Origin: an uncultured Bacteroidales bacterium
Lineage (GTDB): Bacteria > Bacteroidota > Bacteroidia > Bacteroidales > UBA932
Reading direction: 5' to 3'
DNA: 56,670 bases
Assembly: GCA_944322715.1 (NCBI GenBank)
Contig: CALUPT010000009.1
Span: 1-56,670 of the forward strand
The notes beneath the pieces were generated by a model. It searched no databases, was not told the DNA's origin, and saw nothing but the letters and a program-made list of their open reading frames with translations. Shown here piece by piece: positions 36,759-45,265 of this stretch; the first letter of the stretch is position 1, and each line of letters opens with the position of its first letter. The translations under genes were made by a program, and so were the position numbers.

Positions 36759-37490
36759 TCAAAACCCGATACCGGCTACAAAGTGAGCCGCTTCAGTAGA
36801 AGGATTCCATACTATCTGTCCGAAAACAGATACTGACCAGGCTTCGGCAATACGGAAAGCTTTGGATGCCATAATGCTGACATTGCAGACTGCAAATCCG
36901 CGTATCATGTCCACCGCATATTCTGAATTCGCGCCGCCTGCGTAGAAATCGTTCTGCCATGGGGTCGCCCCGACTGCCGCCTCCCAGTCCAGCCCGGCAA
37001 AAGTGAACGGGGCTGACACGGCAAAATAGGAGGCATAAGCCTTCGAACCGTCAGTCCTGAAGCCAGTATTTCCAGCGAAGTTCGTGTACCAGTTCACCGC
37101 CGCAAAACCGAAATCATAGCCCACCTGAGCCTCGAACGTATGGTTTGTATTGCCGTTCCGGTAATGAAAATACCCGGGTCCTCCGTCGAACCAGTAATCA
37201 GTCACCGAAACGCTGAAACCTGCTATGGAATAACCCAAAGTCAGATCGACCTCGCGGGTATCGCTCCAGTTCAGGCCCGCAGAACCCCATGCAGAAAGCG
37301 AGATGCCTTTATAGGAAAGTGAGAGTGCCGGCTGGATACTGGCATTTCCCAGATCCTGCCCGCGCCAGATGTAGCTGCTGACCAGGTCAGCACCGACGGA
37401 CGCTTCAAATTTGTCCTGTGCAACAGAAGACATAGGGAGGGACATCGCTGATAAAACTGTCAGGACAGTCCCGGCAAATAATTTTTTCAT
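36759..37490 (-). CDS. TorF-like putative outer-membrane porin
   Basis: A 243-residue protein with a signal peptide (about 1-24, cleavage near SVAQ) and a beta-barrel pattern of alternating aromatic strands, starting EASVGADLVSSYIWRGQDLGNASIQPALSLSY and ending in a Phe-terminated strand (HFVAGIGF), the mark of an outer-membrane barrel. It resembles the TorF family putative porins that sit beside glnK/amt in Bacteroides. It is first in a minus-strand unit with P-II and amt (gaps 84 and 28 bases), so I infer passage of a nitrogen source through the outer membrane. Transport has not been shown. Confidence 0.82.
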   Translation of the reverse strand: MKKLFAGTVLTVLSAMSLPMSSVAQDKFEASVGADLVSSYIWRGQDLGNASIQPALSLSYKGISLSAWGSAGLNWSDTREVDLTLGYSIAGFSVSVTDYWFDGGPGYFHYRNGNTNHTFEAQVGYDFGFAAVNWYTNFAGNTGFRTDGSKAYASYFAVSAPFTFAGLDWEAAVGATPWQNDFYAGGANSEYAVDMIRGFAVCNVSIMASKAFRIAEAWSVSVFGQIVWNPSTEAAHFVAGIGF

Positions 37491-37551
37491 TGCTCATGTT
37501 TTTGGATAAGTGAACAAGGAACCGGTTTCTTGTCTTTCTGTTTTTCATCGG

Positions 37552-37559
37552 CAAATTTA
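37552..37559 (-). promoter_or_regulatory. -7 box for the porin/P-II/amt unit
   Basis: Minus-strand TAAATTTG matches TAnnTTTG and gives a leader of about 55 bases before the porin ATG. No -33 TTTG is evident, which may mean an activator is needed. Confidence 0.45.
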
Positions 37560-37758
37560 TACTCCGGGGTTGTCTGGATGTACTGAAAATCCGAAAAAAA
37601 TCACAGCTGCCAAACAGTCGCTTCCAAATTATAAAAATCAACCGTCTTTTACTTAGAATTTGTATTAAAAGAGATGTCATTTACTACATATTTCACACAA
37701 CGAAAAAATTTTTTCACGAAAAACGGATAGAAACGACACACAACATTTGTAATTCCAA

Positions 37759-37766
37759 TAATTTTG
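37759..37766 (+). promoter_or_regulatory. -7 box for the dapF remnant/dapL/glnN unit
   Basis: TAATTTTG matches TAnnTTTG. It places the transcript start near 37773, just before the ATG codons of the dapF remnant. The remnant therefore now serves as a transcribed leader for dapL. Confidence 0.45.
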
Positions 37767-37796
37767 TATCAGGATTTTCGGGAAATGACCATGAAA

Positions 37797-38036
37797 ATGA
37801 AATTCATCAAAATACAAGGAGGAGGAAACGACTGCATCTACGTAAATACGATGCAGTCCGCCATATCCAACCCTGTTGCAGTCTCCCGCAAACGGAGCCG
37901 GCCGCACACGGGAAGAGGGTCCGGCAAAGGATTCGACATCGGGATGGCAGGAGGACATCTCACCATAGAAATCACCCCCGAAAAACACGTACTTACGACA
38001 GGGCCTGCAGTAAAAGTCTTCGACCGGGAAATCTAA
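37797..38036 (+). pseudogene. dapF: Internally deleted diaminopimelate epimerase gene (dapF remnant)
   Basis: A 79-codon open frame that reads as the two ends of DapF joined. The start [12 protein letters not shown] matches the family start (MKFxKMxGAGND), with NPVAVSRK and an S-x-x-H-x-G-x-G-S stretch after it. The end AGGHLTIEI ... [13 protein letters not shown] matches the DapF C-terminus. About 190 residues of the roughly 270 in the family are missing, including both catalytic cysteines, and the conserved Tyr after GGND is Cys. The frame is still open, with three possible ATG codons (37785, 37791, 37797). It lies 32 bases before dapL, its normal operon partner in Bacteroidetes. I infer it is inactive; meso-diaminopimelate would need an epimerase encoded elsewhere. 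Confidence 0.78.
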
Positions 38037-38068
38037 TACGAAATTTAACCGATAAAACTCAAAGGATT

Positions 38069-39304
38069 ATGGCACTTGTAAATGAAAATTTCCTGAAACT
38101 CCCCGGAAACTATCTGTTTTCCGACATCACGAAAACAATACAGTCATTCAAGAGAGCCAATCCTGAAGTCAGAGTCATCAGACTGGGTATCGGAGATGTC
38201 ACCAGACCTCTTCCCGAAGTATGCATAAAAGCCATGCACAAGGCTGTAGAGGAGATGGCCAATGCAGGCACTTTCAGAGGATACGGTCCGGAGCAGGGCT
38301 ATGACTTCCTGATCAACGCCATTATACGCCATGACTATCAGCCGCGCGGGATATATCTTGACAAAACCGAAATCTTCATCAGCGACGGGGCCAAGAGCGA
38401 TACGGGAAATTTCTGCGACATACTCAGCACGGACAACAGCGTAGGTGTCATTGATCCCATATATCCGGTATATGTGGACAGCAATGTCATCGACGGACGG
38501 GCAGGAGATATCAGCCGCGACGGGCACTGGAGCAACATCACTTATATGCCATGCACGGAAGCGAACCGTTTTCTGCCGAGGATTCCGGATCACAGGGTAG
38601 ATATCGTATATCTCTGCTACCCGAACAATCCTACAGGAACCGTACTGACTAAAGAGCAACTCAAGGAGTGGGTGGACTATGCACTGGCAAACGATACGCT
38701 CATCCTCTACGACTCTGCTTACGAGGCTTTCATCCGGGAAGACAATATCCCGCATTCCATCTATGAAATAAAAGGTGCGAAGAAATGTGCCGTGGAATTC
38801 AGAAGTTTCTCGAAAACGGCAGGCTTCACCGGAGTGAGATGTGCATACACGGTAGTCCCTCATGAAGTAAGCGGGGCCCTTTTGGATGATTCGAGAGTAA
38901 GTCTGAACAAACTGTGGAACAGACGGCAATGCACGAAATTCAACGGTACCAGCTATATTACCCAACGGGGCGCAGAAGCGATATATACTCCGGAGGGGAA
39001 AAGGCAGGTCAGGAAAATCATAGACTATTACATGGAAAATGCCCGTATCATGCGGGAGGGACTGCAGGCGGCAGGACTTACCGTCTACGGAGGCGTGAAC
39101 GCTCCTTATATCTGGCTGAAAACGCCGAAAGGCCAGACTTCATGGGACTTTTTCGACTACCTCCTCCATAAGGTACATGTAGTAGGGACTCCCGGCTCAG
39201 GATTCGGACCGAGCGGCGAGGGCTATCTCAGGCTTACGGCATTCGGAGAGAGATACGACTGTATCGAAGCCATGGAAAGAATCAAACAGAACTTCAACAA
39301 ATAA
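38069..39304 (+). CDS. dapL: LL-diaminopimelate aminotransferase
   Basis: A 411-residue fold-type I PLP aminotransferase that converts tetrahydrodipicolinate plus glutamate to LL-diaminopimelate in one step of lysine and cell-wall synthesis. Family signatures: the start [46 protein letters not shown], and the PLP-binding Lys249 in [16 protein letters not shown]. Length matches DapL (about 410). It follows the dapF remnant and precedes glnN by 23 bases, so it is likely co-transcribed with glutamine synthetase. Confidence 0.96.
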   Translation: MALVNENFLKLPGNYLFSDITKTIQSFKRANPEVRVIRLGIGDVTRPLPEVCIKAMHKAVEEMANAGTFRGYGPEQGYDFLINAIIRHDYQPRGIYLDKTEIFISDGAKSDTGNFCDILSTDNSVGVIDPIYPVYVDSNVIDGRAGDISRDGHWSNITYMPCTEANRFLPRIPDHRVDIVYLCYPNNPTGTVLTKEQLKEWVDYALANDTLILYDSAYEAFIREDNIPHSIYEIKGAKKCAVEFRSFSKTAGFTGVRCAYTVVPHEVSGALLDDSRVSLNKLWNRRQCTKFNGTSYITQRGAEAIYTPEGKRQVRKIIDYYMENARIMREGLQAAGLTVYGGVNAPYIWLKTPKGQTSWDFFDYLLHKVHVVGTPGSGFGPSGEGYLRLTAFGERYDCIEAMERIKQNFNK

Positions 39305-39327
39305 TGGATTAACTAAATTTTTATGCC

Positions 39328-41517
39328 ATGTCAACTTTAAGATTCAAGATGGTGGAAGCGGCTTTCATGAAAAAGCCGTCCACTGTAACTATCCCGGAAA
39401 AACGGCCATCGGAGTATTTCGGCATGTATGTCTTCAACAGGGAGAAGATGTTCAAATATCTTCCTGCCGATGTCTATGCAAAACTCATCAACGTGATAGA
39501 CACAGGCTCGGCTCTGGACCGGAGCATAGCCGATGAGGTCGCCGCCGGCATGAAGAAGTGGGCAGTGGAGATGGGCGTAACGCACTACACCCACTGGTTC
39601 GCACCGCTGACAGAAGGCACAGCCGAGAAGCACGACTCCTTCATAGAGCATGACGGAAAGGGCGGAGTCATCGAGGAATTCACAGGCAAGCTCCTTGTAC
39701 AGCAGGAGCCTGACGCATCTTCTTTCCCCAACGGAGGCATCAGGAATACTTTCGAGGCACGCGGATATTCTGCCTGGGATCCTTCTTCCCCAGCCTTCAT
39801 TGTAGATGACACTCTCTGCATCCCTACCATCTTCATAGCCTACACAGGAGAGTCTCTGGATTACAAGGCACCTCTGCTCAAAGCTTTGAGAGCAGTCGAC
39901 AAGGCCGCTACGGATGTCTGCCACTATTTCAATCCTGATGTAAAAAAGGTGTATGCATATTTAGGATGGGAACAGGAGTATTTCTTAGTGGACGAAGGGC
40001 TGTATGCAGCACGGCCTGACCTTCTGCTGACCGGACGCACCCTCATGGGGCATGACTCCGCAAAGAACCAGCAGCTGGAAGACCACTATTTCGGGGCCAT
40101 TCCGACCAGAGTGGCGGCTTTCATGAAAGAGCTGGAAATAGAGGCGTTGAAACTCGGCATTCCAGTGAAGACCAGGCACAATGAAGTGGCTCCTAACCAG
40201 TTCGAACTCGCACCTGTCTACGAGGAATGCAATCTGGCCAACGACCACAACATGCTGATCATGTCGCTGATGCGCAAAATCGCCAGAAACCACGGTTTCC
40301 GAGTCCTCCTGCATGAGAAGCCGTTCAAAGGGGTGAACGGAAGCGGCAAGCACAACAACTGGTCTCTCGGCACGGACACAGGACTCGCGCTGATGTCGCC
40401 AGGCAAGGATTTTTCCGACAATCTCAGATTCATCACATTCGTGGTCAATACCCTGATGGCCGTCTACAGACACAACGGGCTGCTGAAAGCATCTATCATA
40501 AGCGCCAGCAATGCACACAGGCTCGGGGCCAACGAGGCTCCACCTGCCATCATATCCAGTTTCCTCGGCTCACAGCTTTCGGCTGTGCTGAAGCACATTG
40601 GAGAAAGCGAACCGGAAAACCTGCAATCGATAGGAGGGAAAAAGGGGATGAAACTGGATATTCCGCAAATACCGGAAATCCTTGTGGACAATACGGACAG
40701 GAACCGGACTTCACCGTTCGCATTTACCGGAAACCGGTTTGAATTCAGGGCAGTAGGCTCGGAAGCCAATTGCGCAAGCGCAATGATTGTCCTGAACGCT
40801 GCATTGGCAGAGCAGCTGAAAGAGTTCAAGGCCGTAGTGGACGAACGCATTGCCGCAGGCGAAGAAAAATTCTCCGCGATTTTAGGCGTGATCAGGGAAT
40901 ACATAAAAATCTGCGAGCCGATACGGTTTGACGGAAACGGCTACAGCGACGAGTGGAAGGCGGAAGCGATGCGCAGAGGACTGGACTGCGAGACGAGTGC
41001 ACCTCTTATCTATGACAATTATCTCACCGATGAGAGCGCAAGGATGTTCGAAAGCACTGGTGTGATGACGCGCAAGGAGCTCGAAGCCAGGAATGAAGTC
41101 AAGTGGGAGACCTACACGAAGAAGATACAGATCGAAGCCCGCGTGCTCGGAGACCTGGCTCTGAACCATATAGTCCCTGTGGCCACCAAGTATCAGAGTT
41201 CGCTCATTGACAACGTGTACAAGATGCATGAAATCTTTCCTGCCGAAAAGGCAGATGCCCTGACTCTCAGGAATGTGGAGCTGATAGAAGCCATCGCCTC
41301 GCATACAGCATTCATCAAAGAACATGTGGACGCGATGGTGGAAGCCAGAAAAATTGCCAACAGGATCACTGACGAACGGGAGAAAGCCATCGCATACCAC
41401 GATACCGTCTTCCCGTGCATAGACGAGATCAGGTATCATATAGACAAACTGGAACTCATCGTGGATGACGGGATGTGGACCCTTCCGAAATACAGGGAAC
41501 TGCTGTTTATCCGGTAG
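39328..41517 (+). CDS. glnN: Glutamine synthetase type III
   Basis: A 729-residue GSIII, the large (about 83 kDa) glutamine synthetase of Bacteroidetes that makes glutamine from glutamate, ammonium and ATP. Signatures include RPSEYFGMYVFNREKMFKYL at the start, EQEYFLVDE, RHNEVAPNQFELAP, LLHEKPFKGVNGSGKHNNWS and NRTSPFAFTGNRFEFRAVGS, which carry the metal and substrate residues. The C-terminus ends LPKYRELLFIR. Its last 12 bases, TTTATCCGGTAG, are identical to codons 4-8 of the AAA/nuclease gene in another frame, and family remnant sequence continues past the stop (41504-41597). The last residues of GlnN may therefore have been rewritten. Confidence 0.96.
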   Translation: MSTLRFKMVEAAFMKKPSTVTIPEKRPSEYFGMYVFNREKMFKYLPADVYAKLINVIDTGSALDRSIADEVAAGMKKWAVEMGVTHYTHWFAPLTEGTAEKHDSFIEHDGKGGVIEEFTGKLLVQQEPDASSFPNGGIRNTFEARGYSAWDPSSPAFIVDDTLCIPTIFIAYTGESLDYKAPLLKALRAVDKAATDVCHYFNPDVKKVYAYLGWEQEYFLVDEGLYAARPDLLLTGRTLMGHDSAKNQQLEDHYFGAIPTRVAAFMKELEIEALKLGIPVKTRHNEVAPNQFELAPVYEECNLANDHNMLIMSLMRKIARNHGFRVLLHEKPFKGVNGSGKHNNWSLGTDTGLALMSPGKDFSDNLRFITFVVNTLMAVYRHNGLLKASIISASNAHRLGANEAPPAIISSFLGSQLSAVLKHIGESEPENLQSIGGKKGMKLDIPQIPEILVDNTDRNRTSPFAFTGNRFEFRAVGSEANCASAMIVLNAALAEQLKEFKAVVDERIAAGEEKFSAILGVIREYIKICEPIRFDGNGYSDEWKAEAMRRGLDCETSAPLIYDNYLTDESARMFESTGVMTRKELEARNEVKWETYTKKIQIEARVLGDLALNHIVPVATKYQSSLIDNVYKMHEIFPAEKADALTLRNVELIEAIASHTAFIKEHVDAMVEARKIANRITDEREKAIAYHDTVFPCIDEIRYHIDKLELIVDDGMWTLPKYRELLFIR

Positions 41518-41597
41518 GAATACAGGATTTCGAGAGCCTGCGAGCGGTATCCGGCACCTCGACCAGCTCGGATACACGGAATATCGACTGGTGGATC
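41504..41597 (+). pseudogene. Two-ended remnant of an AAA/PD-(D/E)XK (DUF1703) gene
   Basis: About 37 bases from 41504 match the start of the intact gene at 25415 (in frame: LYPVGIQDFESLR against LYPVGIQNFEKLR), with about five mismatches. About 34 bases at 41564-41597 match its very end (SSDTRNIDWWI against SSETRNIDRWI), with about three mismatches. Roughly 20 unmatched bases join them, so some 1.4 kb of gene body is missing. The left end runs into the glnN stop codon and the right end into the ygiQ stop codon. The matches are to both conserved ends of one family in the right order and orientation, so chance is unlikely. Confidence 0.75.
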
Positions 41598-43365
41598 ACC
41601 GCCCTTTGAAAAAGAAGGATTTCTGGAGGCGCTTGCGTTCGATGTCGCGCTCTACAAAGACTTTCTTAAGGTTCTTAGGGTCAAGACCGGTATAGAACAT
41701 GACAGATGATGTCGTCATGGGGGTAGGGGTGAAATCCTGGACCTGATCCATATACAGACCTTTCAGGGCAGGATTCTCCGAAAGTCTCTCCATCTCCCGC
41801 ATTCCGCAGCCGGGATGTCCCGAAATGAAATACGGCACGAGTTCGCAATGGCGTCCGCTTGCGGATACAATCCTGTCGAACTCCCTGCGCAACTGTCCGA
41901 AAAGGCTGAAGGAGGGCTTGGCCATCAGTTCCAGAACACTGTCTTCCGTATGTTCCGGAGCCACCTTCAGCCTTCCGGAAGTATGTTCGAGAACAAGTTC
42001 CTTGAGATAGGGATATGAGGAGTCATCCACATATCCCTTTCCATCGAGAAAAAGGTCATAGCGAATGCCGCTTCCTATATAGGAATGTCTGATACCCTTT
42101 ATTCCGGCAATCCTGCGGTAGAGACCGAGCAGTCTCCGGTGGGAGCGGTCAAGGTTGCGGCACGGGGCTGGGAAAAGGCAGGACTTGCGTCTGCATTTCG
42201 CACACAGGTCCGGATTTTTCCCCGCCATCCCGTACATGTTCGCAGTCGGGGCTCCCAAATCGGATATGTTCCCTGCAAACCCGGGAAGATTCCGGAGTCT
42301 TTCCGCCTCCCTGACAATCGAATCCTCGGACCTCGACTGGATGAACTTGCCCTGATGTGCGGCTATGGTACAGAAATTACAGCCTCCGAAACAGCCCCTG
42401 TGGGTATTGATGGAGAATCTTATCATATCGTACGCCGGAATCCTCCTGCCCTTATAGCGCGGATGCGGCAATTTGGTGAAAGGAAGGTCCCAGAATGAAT
42501 CCATCTCCTGAGGAGTGGCGGGCGGATAAGGAGGATTGACCTGTACATACCCATTTCCTACCGGTTCGGCAATGACCGGAGCATGAAGCATATTGGCACA
42601 CGTCTCTATCAGATGGAAATTTTCGGCAAAGGCAACCTTGTCCTCCCTGCATTTCCCGTACGAATGCAGTATCACGGCATCCCGGACCTTGCAATGTCCG
42701 TCCCGGAAGAATGCAATCTGGGGGATCTTCGCCATATCGGACATGTTCCGTCCGGACTCTATGGCCTTTGTAAGCTCCAGCATCGGACGCTCCCCCATCC
42801 CGTAGCACAGCCAGTCAGCCCCGCTTGACACAAGGACAGACGGCATAAGGTCATCCTTCCAGTAGTCATAATGGGTCAGACGGCGGAGCGATGCCTCTAT
42901 CCCGCCTATTACAACGGGGACATCGGGGTAGAGTTCCTTGAGAATGCGCGTATATACAGTCACCGCATAGTCGGGACGCCGGCCGGCCTTTCCGTCGGGA
43001 GTGTAGGCATCATCGCTGCGCAGGCGCTTCGAGGCGGTATAATGGTTGACCATGGAATCCATGGCTCCGGCATTTACCCCGAAGTACAGACGGGGCCGGC
43101 CGAGTTTGCGGAAATCCCTCAGGTCATCCCTCCAGTTGGGCTGCGGCACGACCGCCACCCTGTAGCCGTGCTTCTGGAGCCAGCGGGCTATGACGGCAGT
43201 ACCGAAAGAAGGATGGTCCACAAAGGCATCGCCGCTGAAAATGATGATGTCGATATAATCCCATCCCAAGGCTCTGACCTCCTTGACAGAAGCAGGTATC
43301 ATTTCCGCCGCTTCCATCTTCGGATTGCTCTCCGCCTCACCGAGTGAAACAGTCCGGCCCGCCAT
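41596..43365 (-). CDS. YgiQ family radical SAM protein
   Basis: A 589-residue radical S-adenosylmethionine enzyme of the YgiQ/UPF0313 group. Cys325, Cys329 and Cys332 (CFGGCNFC) form the C-x3-C-x2-C site for the 4Fe-4S cluster. The N-terminal domain has the family patterns DIIIFSGDAFVDHPSFG and FGVNAGAMDSMVNHYTASK, and the C-terminal half has LKVAPEHTEDSVLELM and FISGHPGC. The reaction is unknown. It starts 2 bases after the argS stop, so the two are one transcript. The C-terminus stops at FFFKGR beside the AAA remnant and may be a few residues short of related proteins. Confidence 0.92.
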   Translation of the reverse strand: MAGRTVSLGEAESNPKMEAAEMIPASVKEVRALGWDYIDIIIFSGDAFVDHPSFGTAVIARWLQKHGYRVAVVPQPNWRDDLRDFRKLGRPRLYFGVNAGAMDSMVNHYTASKRLRSDDAYTPDGKAGRRPDYAVTVYTRILKELYPDVPVVIGGIEASLRRLTHYDYWKDDLMPSVLVSSGADWLCYGMGERPMLELTKAIESGRNMSDMAKIPQIAFFRDGHCKVRDAVILHSYGKCREDKVAFAENFHLIETCANMLHAPVIAEPVGNGYVQVNPPYPPATPQEMDSFWDLPFTKLPHPRYKGRRIPAYDMIRFSINTHRGCFGGCNFCTIAAHQGKFIQSRSEDSIVREAERLRNLPGFAGNISDLGAPTANMYGMAGKNPDLCAKCRRKSCLFPAPCRNLDRSHRRLLGLYRRIAGIKGIRHSYIGSGIRYDLFLDGKGYVDDSSYPYLKELVLEHTSGRLKVAPEHTEDSVLELMAKPSFSLFGQLRREFDRIVSASGRHCELVPYFISGHPGCGMREMERLSENPALKGLYMDQVQDFTPTPMTTSSVMFYTGLDPKNLKKVFVERDIERKRLQKSFFFKGR

Positions 43366-43367
43366 TC

Positions 43368-45158
43368 CTACATTCTCTCGGGCAGAGAGATTCCGAGAAT
43401 ATCCATAGCCTTGCGGAGAACCATGGCTATAGTGTCTATCAGGACAAGCCTGTATTTCAGCAGGGCCTCATTCTCTTCCCGGAGCACCGGCGTATCGTGA
43501 TAGTACTGGTTGAATTCCTTTGCCAGCTCGTACGCATAGTTGGCAATGACTGCGGGAGAATGTGCATCCCCGGCCTCGGCTATCTTCACCGGGAAGAGGT
43601 CAAGGAGCTTTATTATACGTACTTCCTTTGCCGACAGATCAGTATCCGGATGGATGTCATCAGTCCCGTACGCGATTCCCTTTTCCGATGCCTTGCGCAG
43701 GATAGACCTGATACGGGCATGGGTGTACTGGATGAACGGTCCGGTATTCCCGTTGAAATCGATGGACTCCTTCGGGTCGAAAAGCATTGTCTTCTTCGGG
43801 TCGACCTTGATAATGAAATATTTCAGTGCCCCCATGCTTATCATCCTGAACAGGCTGTCCTGCTCCTCCTCCGACATGTCGCCTATCTTGCCCAGTTCCA
43901 GGGAAGTCTCCCTCGCGGTATTGTACATTTTTTCGATCAGGTCATCGGCATCCACTACGGTCCCTTCCCTCGATTTCATCTTGCCTTCAGGAAGTTCCAC
44001 CATGCCGTATGAAAGATGGTATATGTCATCCGACCATTTGAATCCGAGCTTGCCGAGAATGAGCTTGAGCACCTGAAAATGATAGTTCTGTTCATTGCCG
44101 ACCACATATATCATCTCATCCAGGCTGTACTCCTCGAACCTCTGCTCGGCGGTCCCGAGATCCTGTGTAATATAGACGGATGTGCCATCTCCCCTGAGAA
44201 GCAGCTTGCGGTCAAGTCCGTCGGAAGTAAGGTCGCACCATACCGACCCGTCCGCCTCCTTCTCGAAAATGCCCATGTCCAGACCTTTCTGCACAAGGGC
44301 CTTGCCCAAAAGATATGTCTGCGACTCGTAATATGTCCTGTCAAAGGTGATTCCCAAATCCTCGTATGTCTTGTCGAATCCGGCATATACCCAGCCGTTC
44401 ATTTTCGCCCAGAGATCCCTGACCTCCCTGTCGCCCTGCTCCCATTTCAGCAGCATATCCTGGGCTGCCTTCAGGCTCGGCGCGTTCTTCTTCGCGTCTT
44501 CCTCGGACATGCCTCCGGACACGAGTTCCCCGACCTCCTTTTTGTACAAGTCGTTGAATGCCACATAACAGTCTCCGACAAGATGATCGCCTTTCTGACC
44601 CGATGTTTCAGGCGTCTTCCCATTCCAGAGCTTCAGCCAGGCAATCATGGACTTGCAGATATGGATACCCCTGTCATTGACAAGGTTCACCTTCATCACC
44701 CTGTGGCCGTTGGCCTCGAGAAGCCTCGATACCGACCATCCGAGCAGGATATTCCTGATATGGCCGAGATGAAGCGGCTTGTTGGTATTGGGTGAGGAGA
44801 ACTCGACCATTATGGTCTTCCCTGTCGGAGGCAGCTGTCCGTAATCGCTGTCAGAGGCCATTGTGCGGAACAGCCCGTTCCAGTAGGCGGAGGAAAAGGA
44901 TATGTTCAGGAATCCCTTGACGGTATTGCAGGATGCGATTTCCGGCACATTGGACCGGAGCCATTCGCCTATCCCGTTCCCGGTAACTTCAGGATTCTTC
45001 TTCGATATTTTCAGGAGGGGGAACACGACGAGAGTGTAGTCTCCCTCGAATTCCTTCCTTGTGACCTGTACCTGGAGCATTGACGGTTCGATGTCTGCTC
45101 CATATATGCTCTTTACCGCCTCTGCGGCCTTTGATGATATAAACTGTTCCGGTGTCAT
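43368..45158 (-). CDS. argS: Arginyl-tRNA synthetase
   Basis: A 596-residue class I aminoacyl-tRNA synthetase charging tRNA-Arg. The Arg-tRNA N-terminal additional domain is followed by the catalytic domain with the HIGH-type motif HLGH in SSPNTNKPLHLGHIRN, a KMSK-type GKMKSREGTVVDADDL, and the C-terminal DALR anticodon-binding domain (IANYAYELAKEFNQYYHDTPVL). Length is usual. It is followed immediately by ygiQ. Confidence 0.97.
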   Translation of the reverse strand: MTPEQFISSKAAEAVKSIYGADIEPSMLQVQVTRKEFEGDYTLVVFPLLKISKKNPEVTGNGIGEWLRSNVPEIASCNTVKGFLNISFSSAYWNGLFRTMASDSDYGQLPPTGKTIMVEFSSPNTNKPLHLGHIRNILLGWSVSRLLEANGHRVMKVNLVNDRGIHICKSMIAWLKLWNGKTPETSGQKGDHLVGDCYVAFNDLYKKEVGELVSGGMSEEDAKKNAPSLKAAQDMLLKWEQGDREVRDLWAKMNGWVYAGFDKTYEDLGITFDRTYYESQTYLLGKALVQKGLDMGIFEKEADGSVWCDLTSDGLDRKLLLRGDGTSVYITQDLGTAEQRFEEYSLDEMIYVVGNEQNYHFQVLKLILGKLGFKWSDDIYHLSYGMVELPEGKMKSREGTVVDADDLIEKMYNTARETSLELGKIGDMSEEEQDSLFRMISMGALKYFIIKVDPKKTMLFDPKESIDFNGNTGPFIQYTHARIRSILRKASEKGIAYGTDDIHPDTDLSAKEVRIIKLLDLFPVKIAEAGDAHSPAVIANYAYELAKEFNQYYHDTPVLREENEALLKYRLVLIDTIAMVLRKAMDILGISLPERM

Positions 45159-45220
45159 CTGTCTGAATGATTTCGGGCATGCCGCCCATTACTGATTATA
45201 CCTTTCCGGCTGACAAGAAG

Positions 45221-45256
45221 ACAGTCCTCCCCGTACTGCGATACGGGAAGGACTGT
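45221..45256 (-). terminator. Strong hairpin after rpoD
   Basis: The arms 45221-45235 and 45242-45256 (ACAGTCCTCCCCGTA / TACGGGAAGGACTGT) pair at 14 of 15 positions around a 6-nt loop. It lies 9 bases past the rpoD stop and before argS. The U-run on the minus strand is weak (CTTCTTG), so termination may be partial. Confidence 0.6.
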
Positions 45257-45265
45257 GATATCGGT

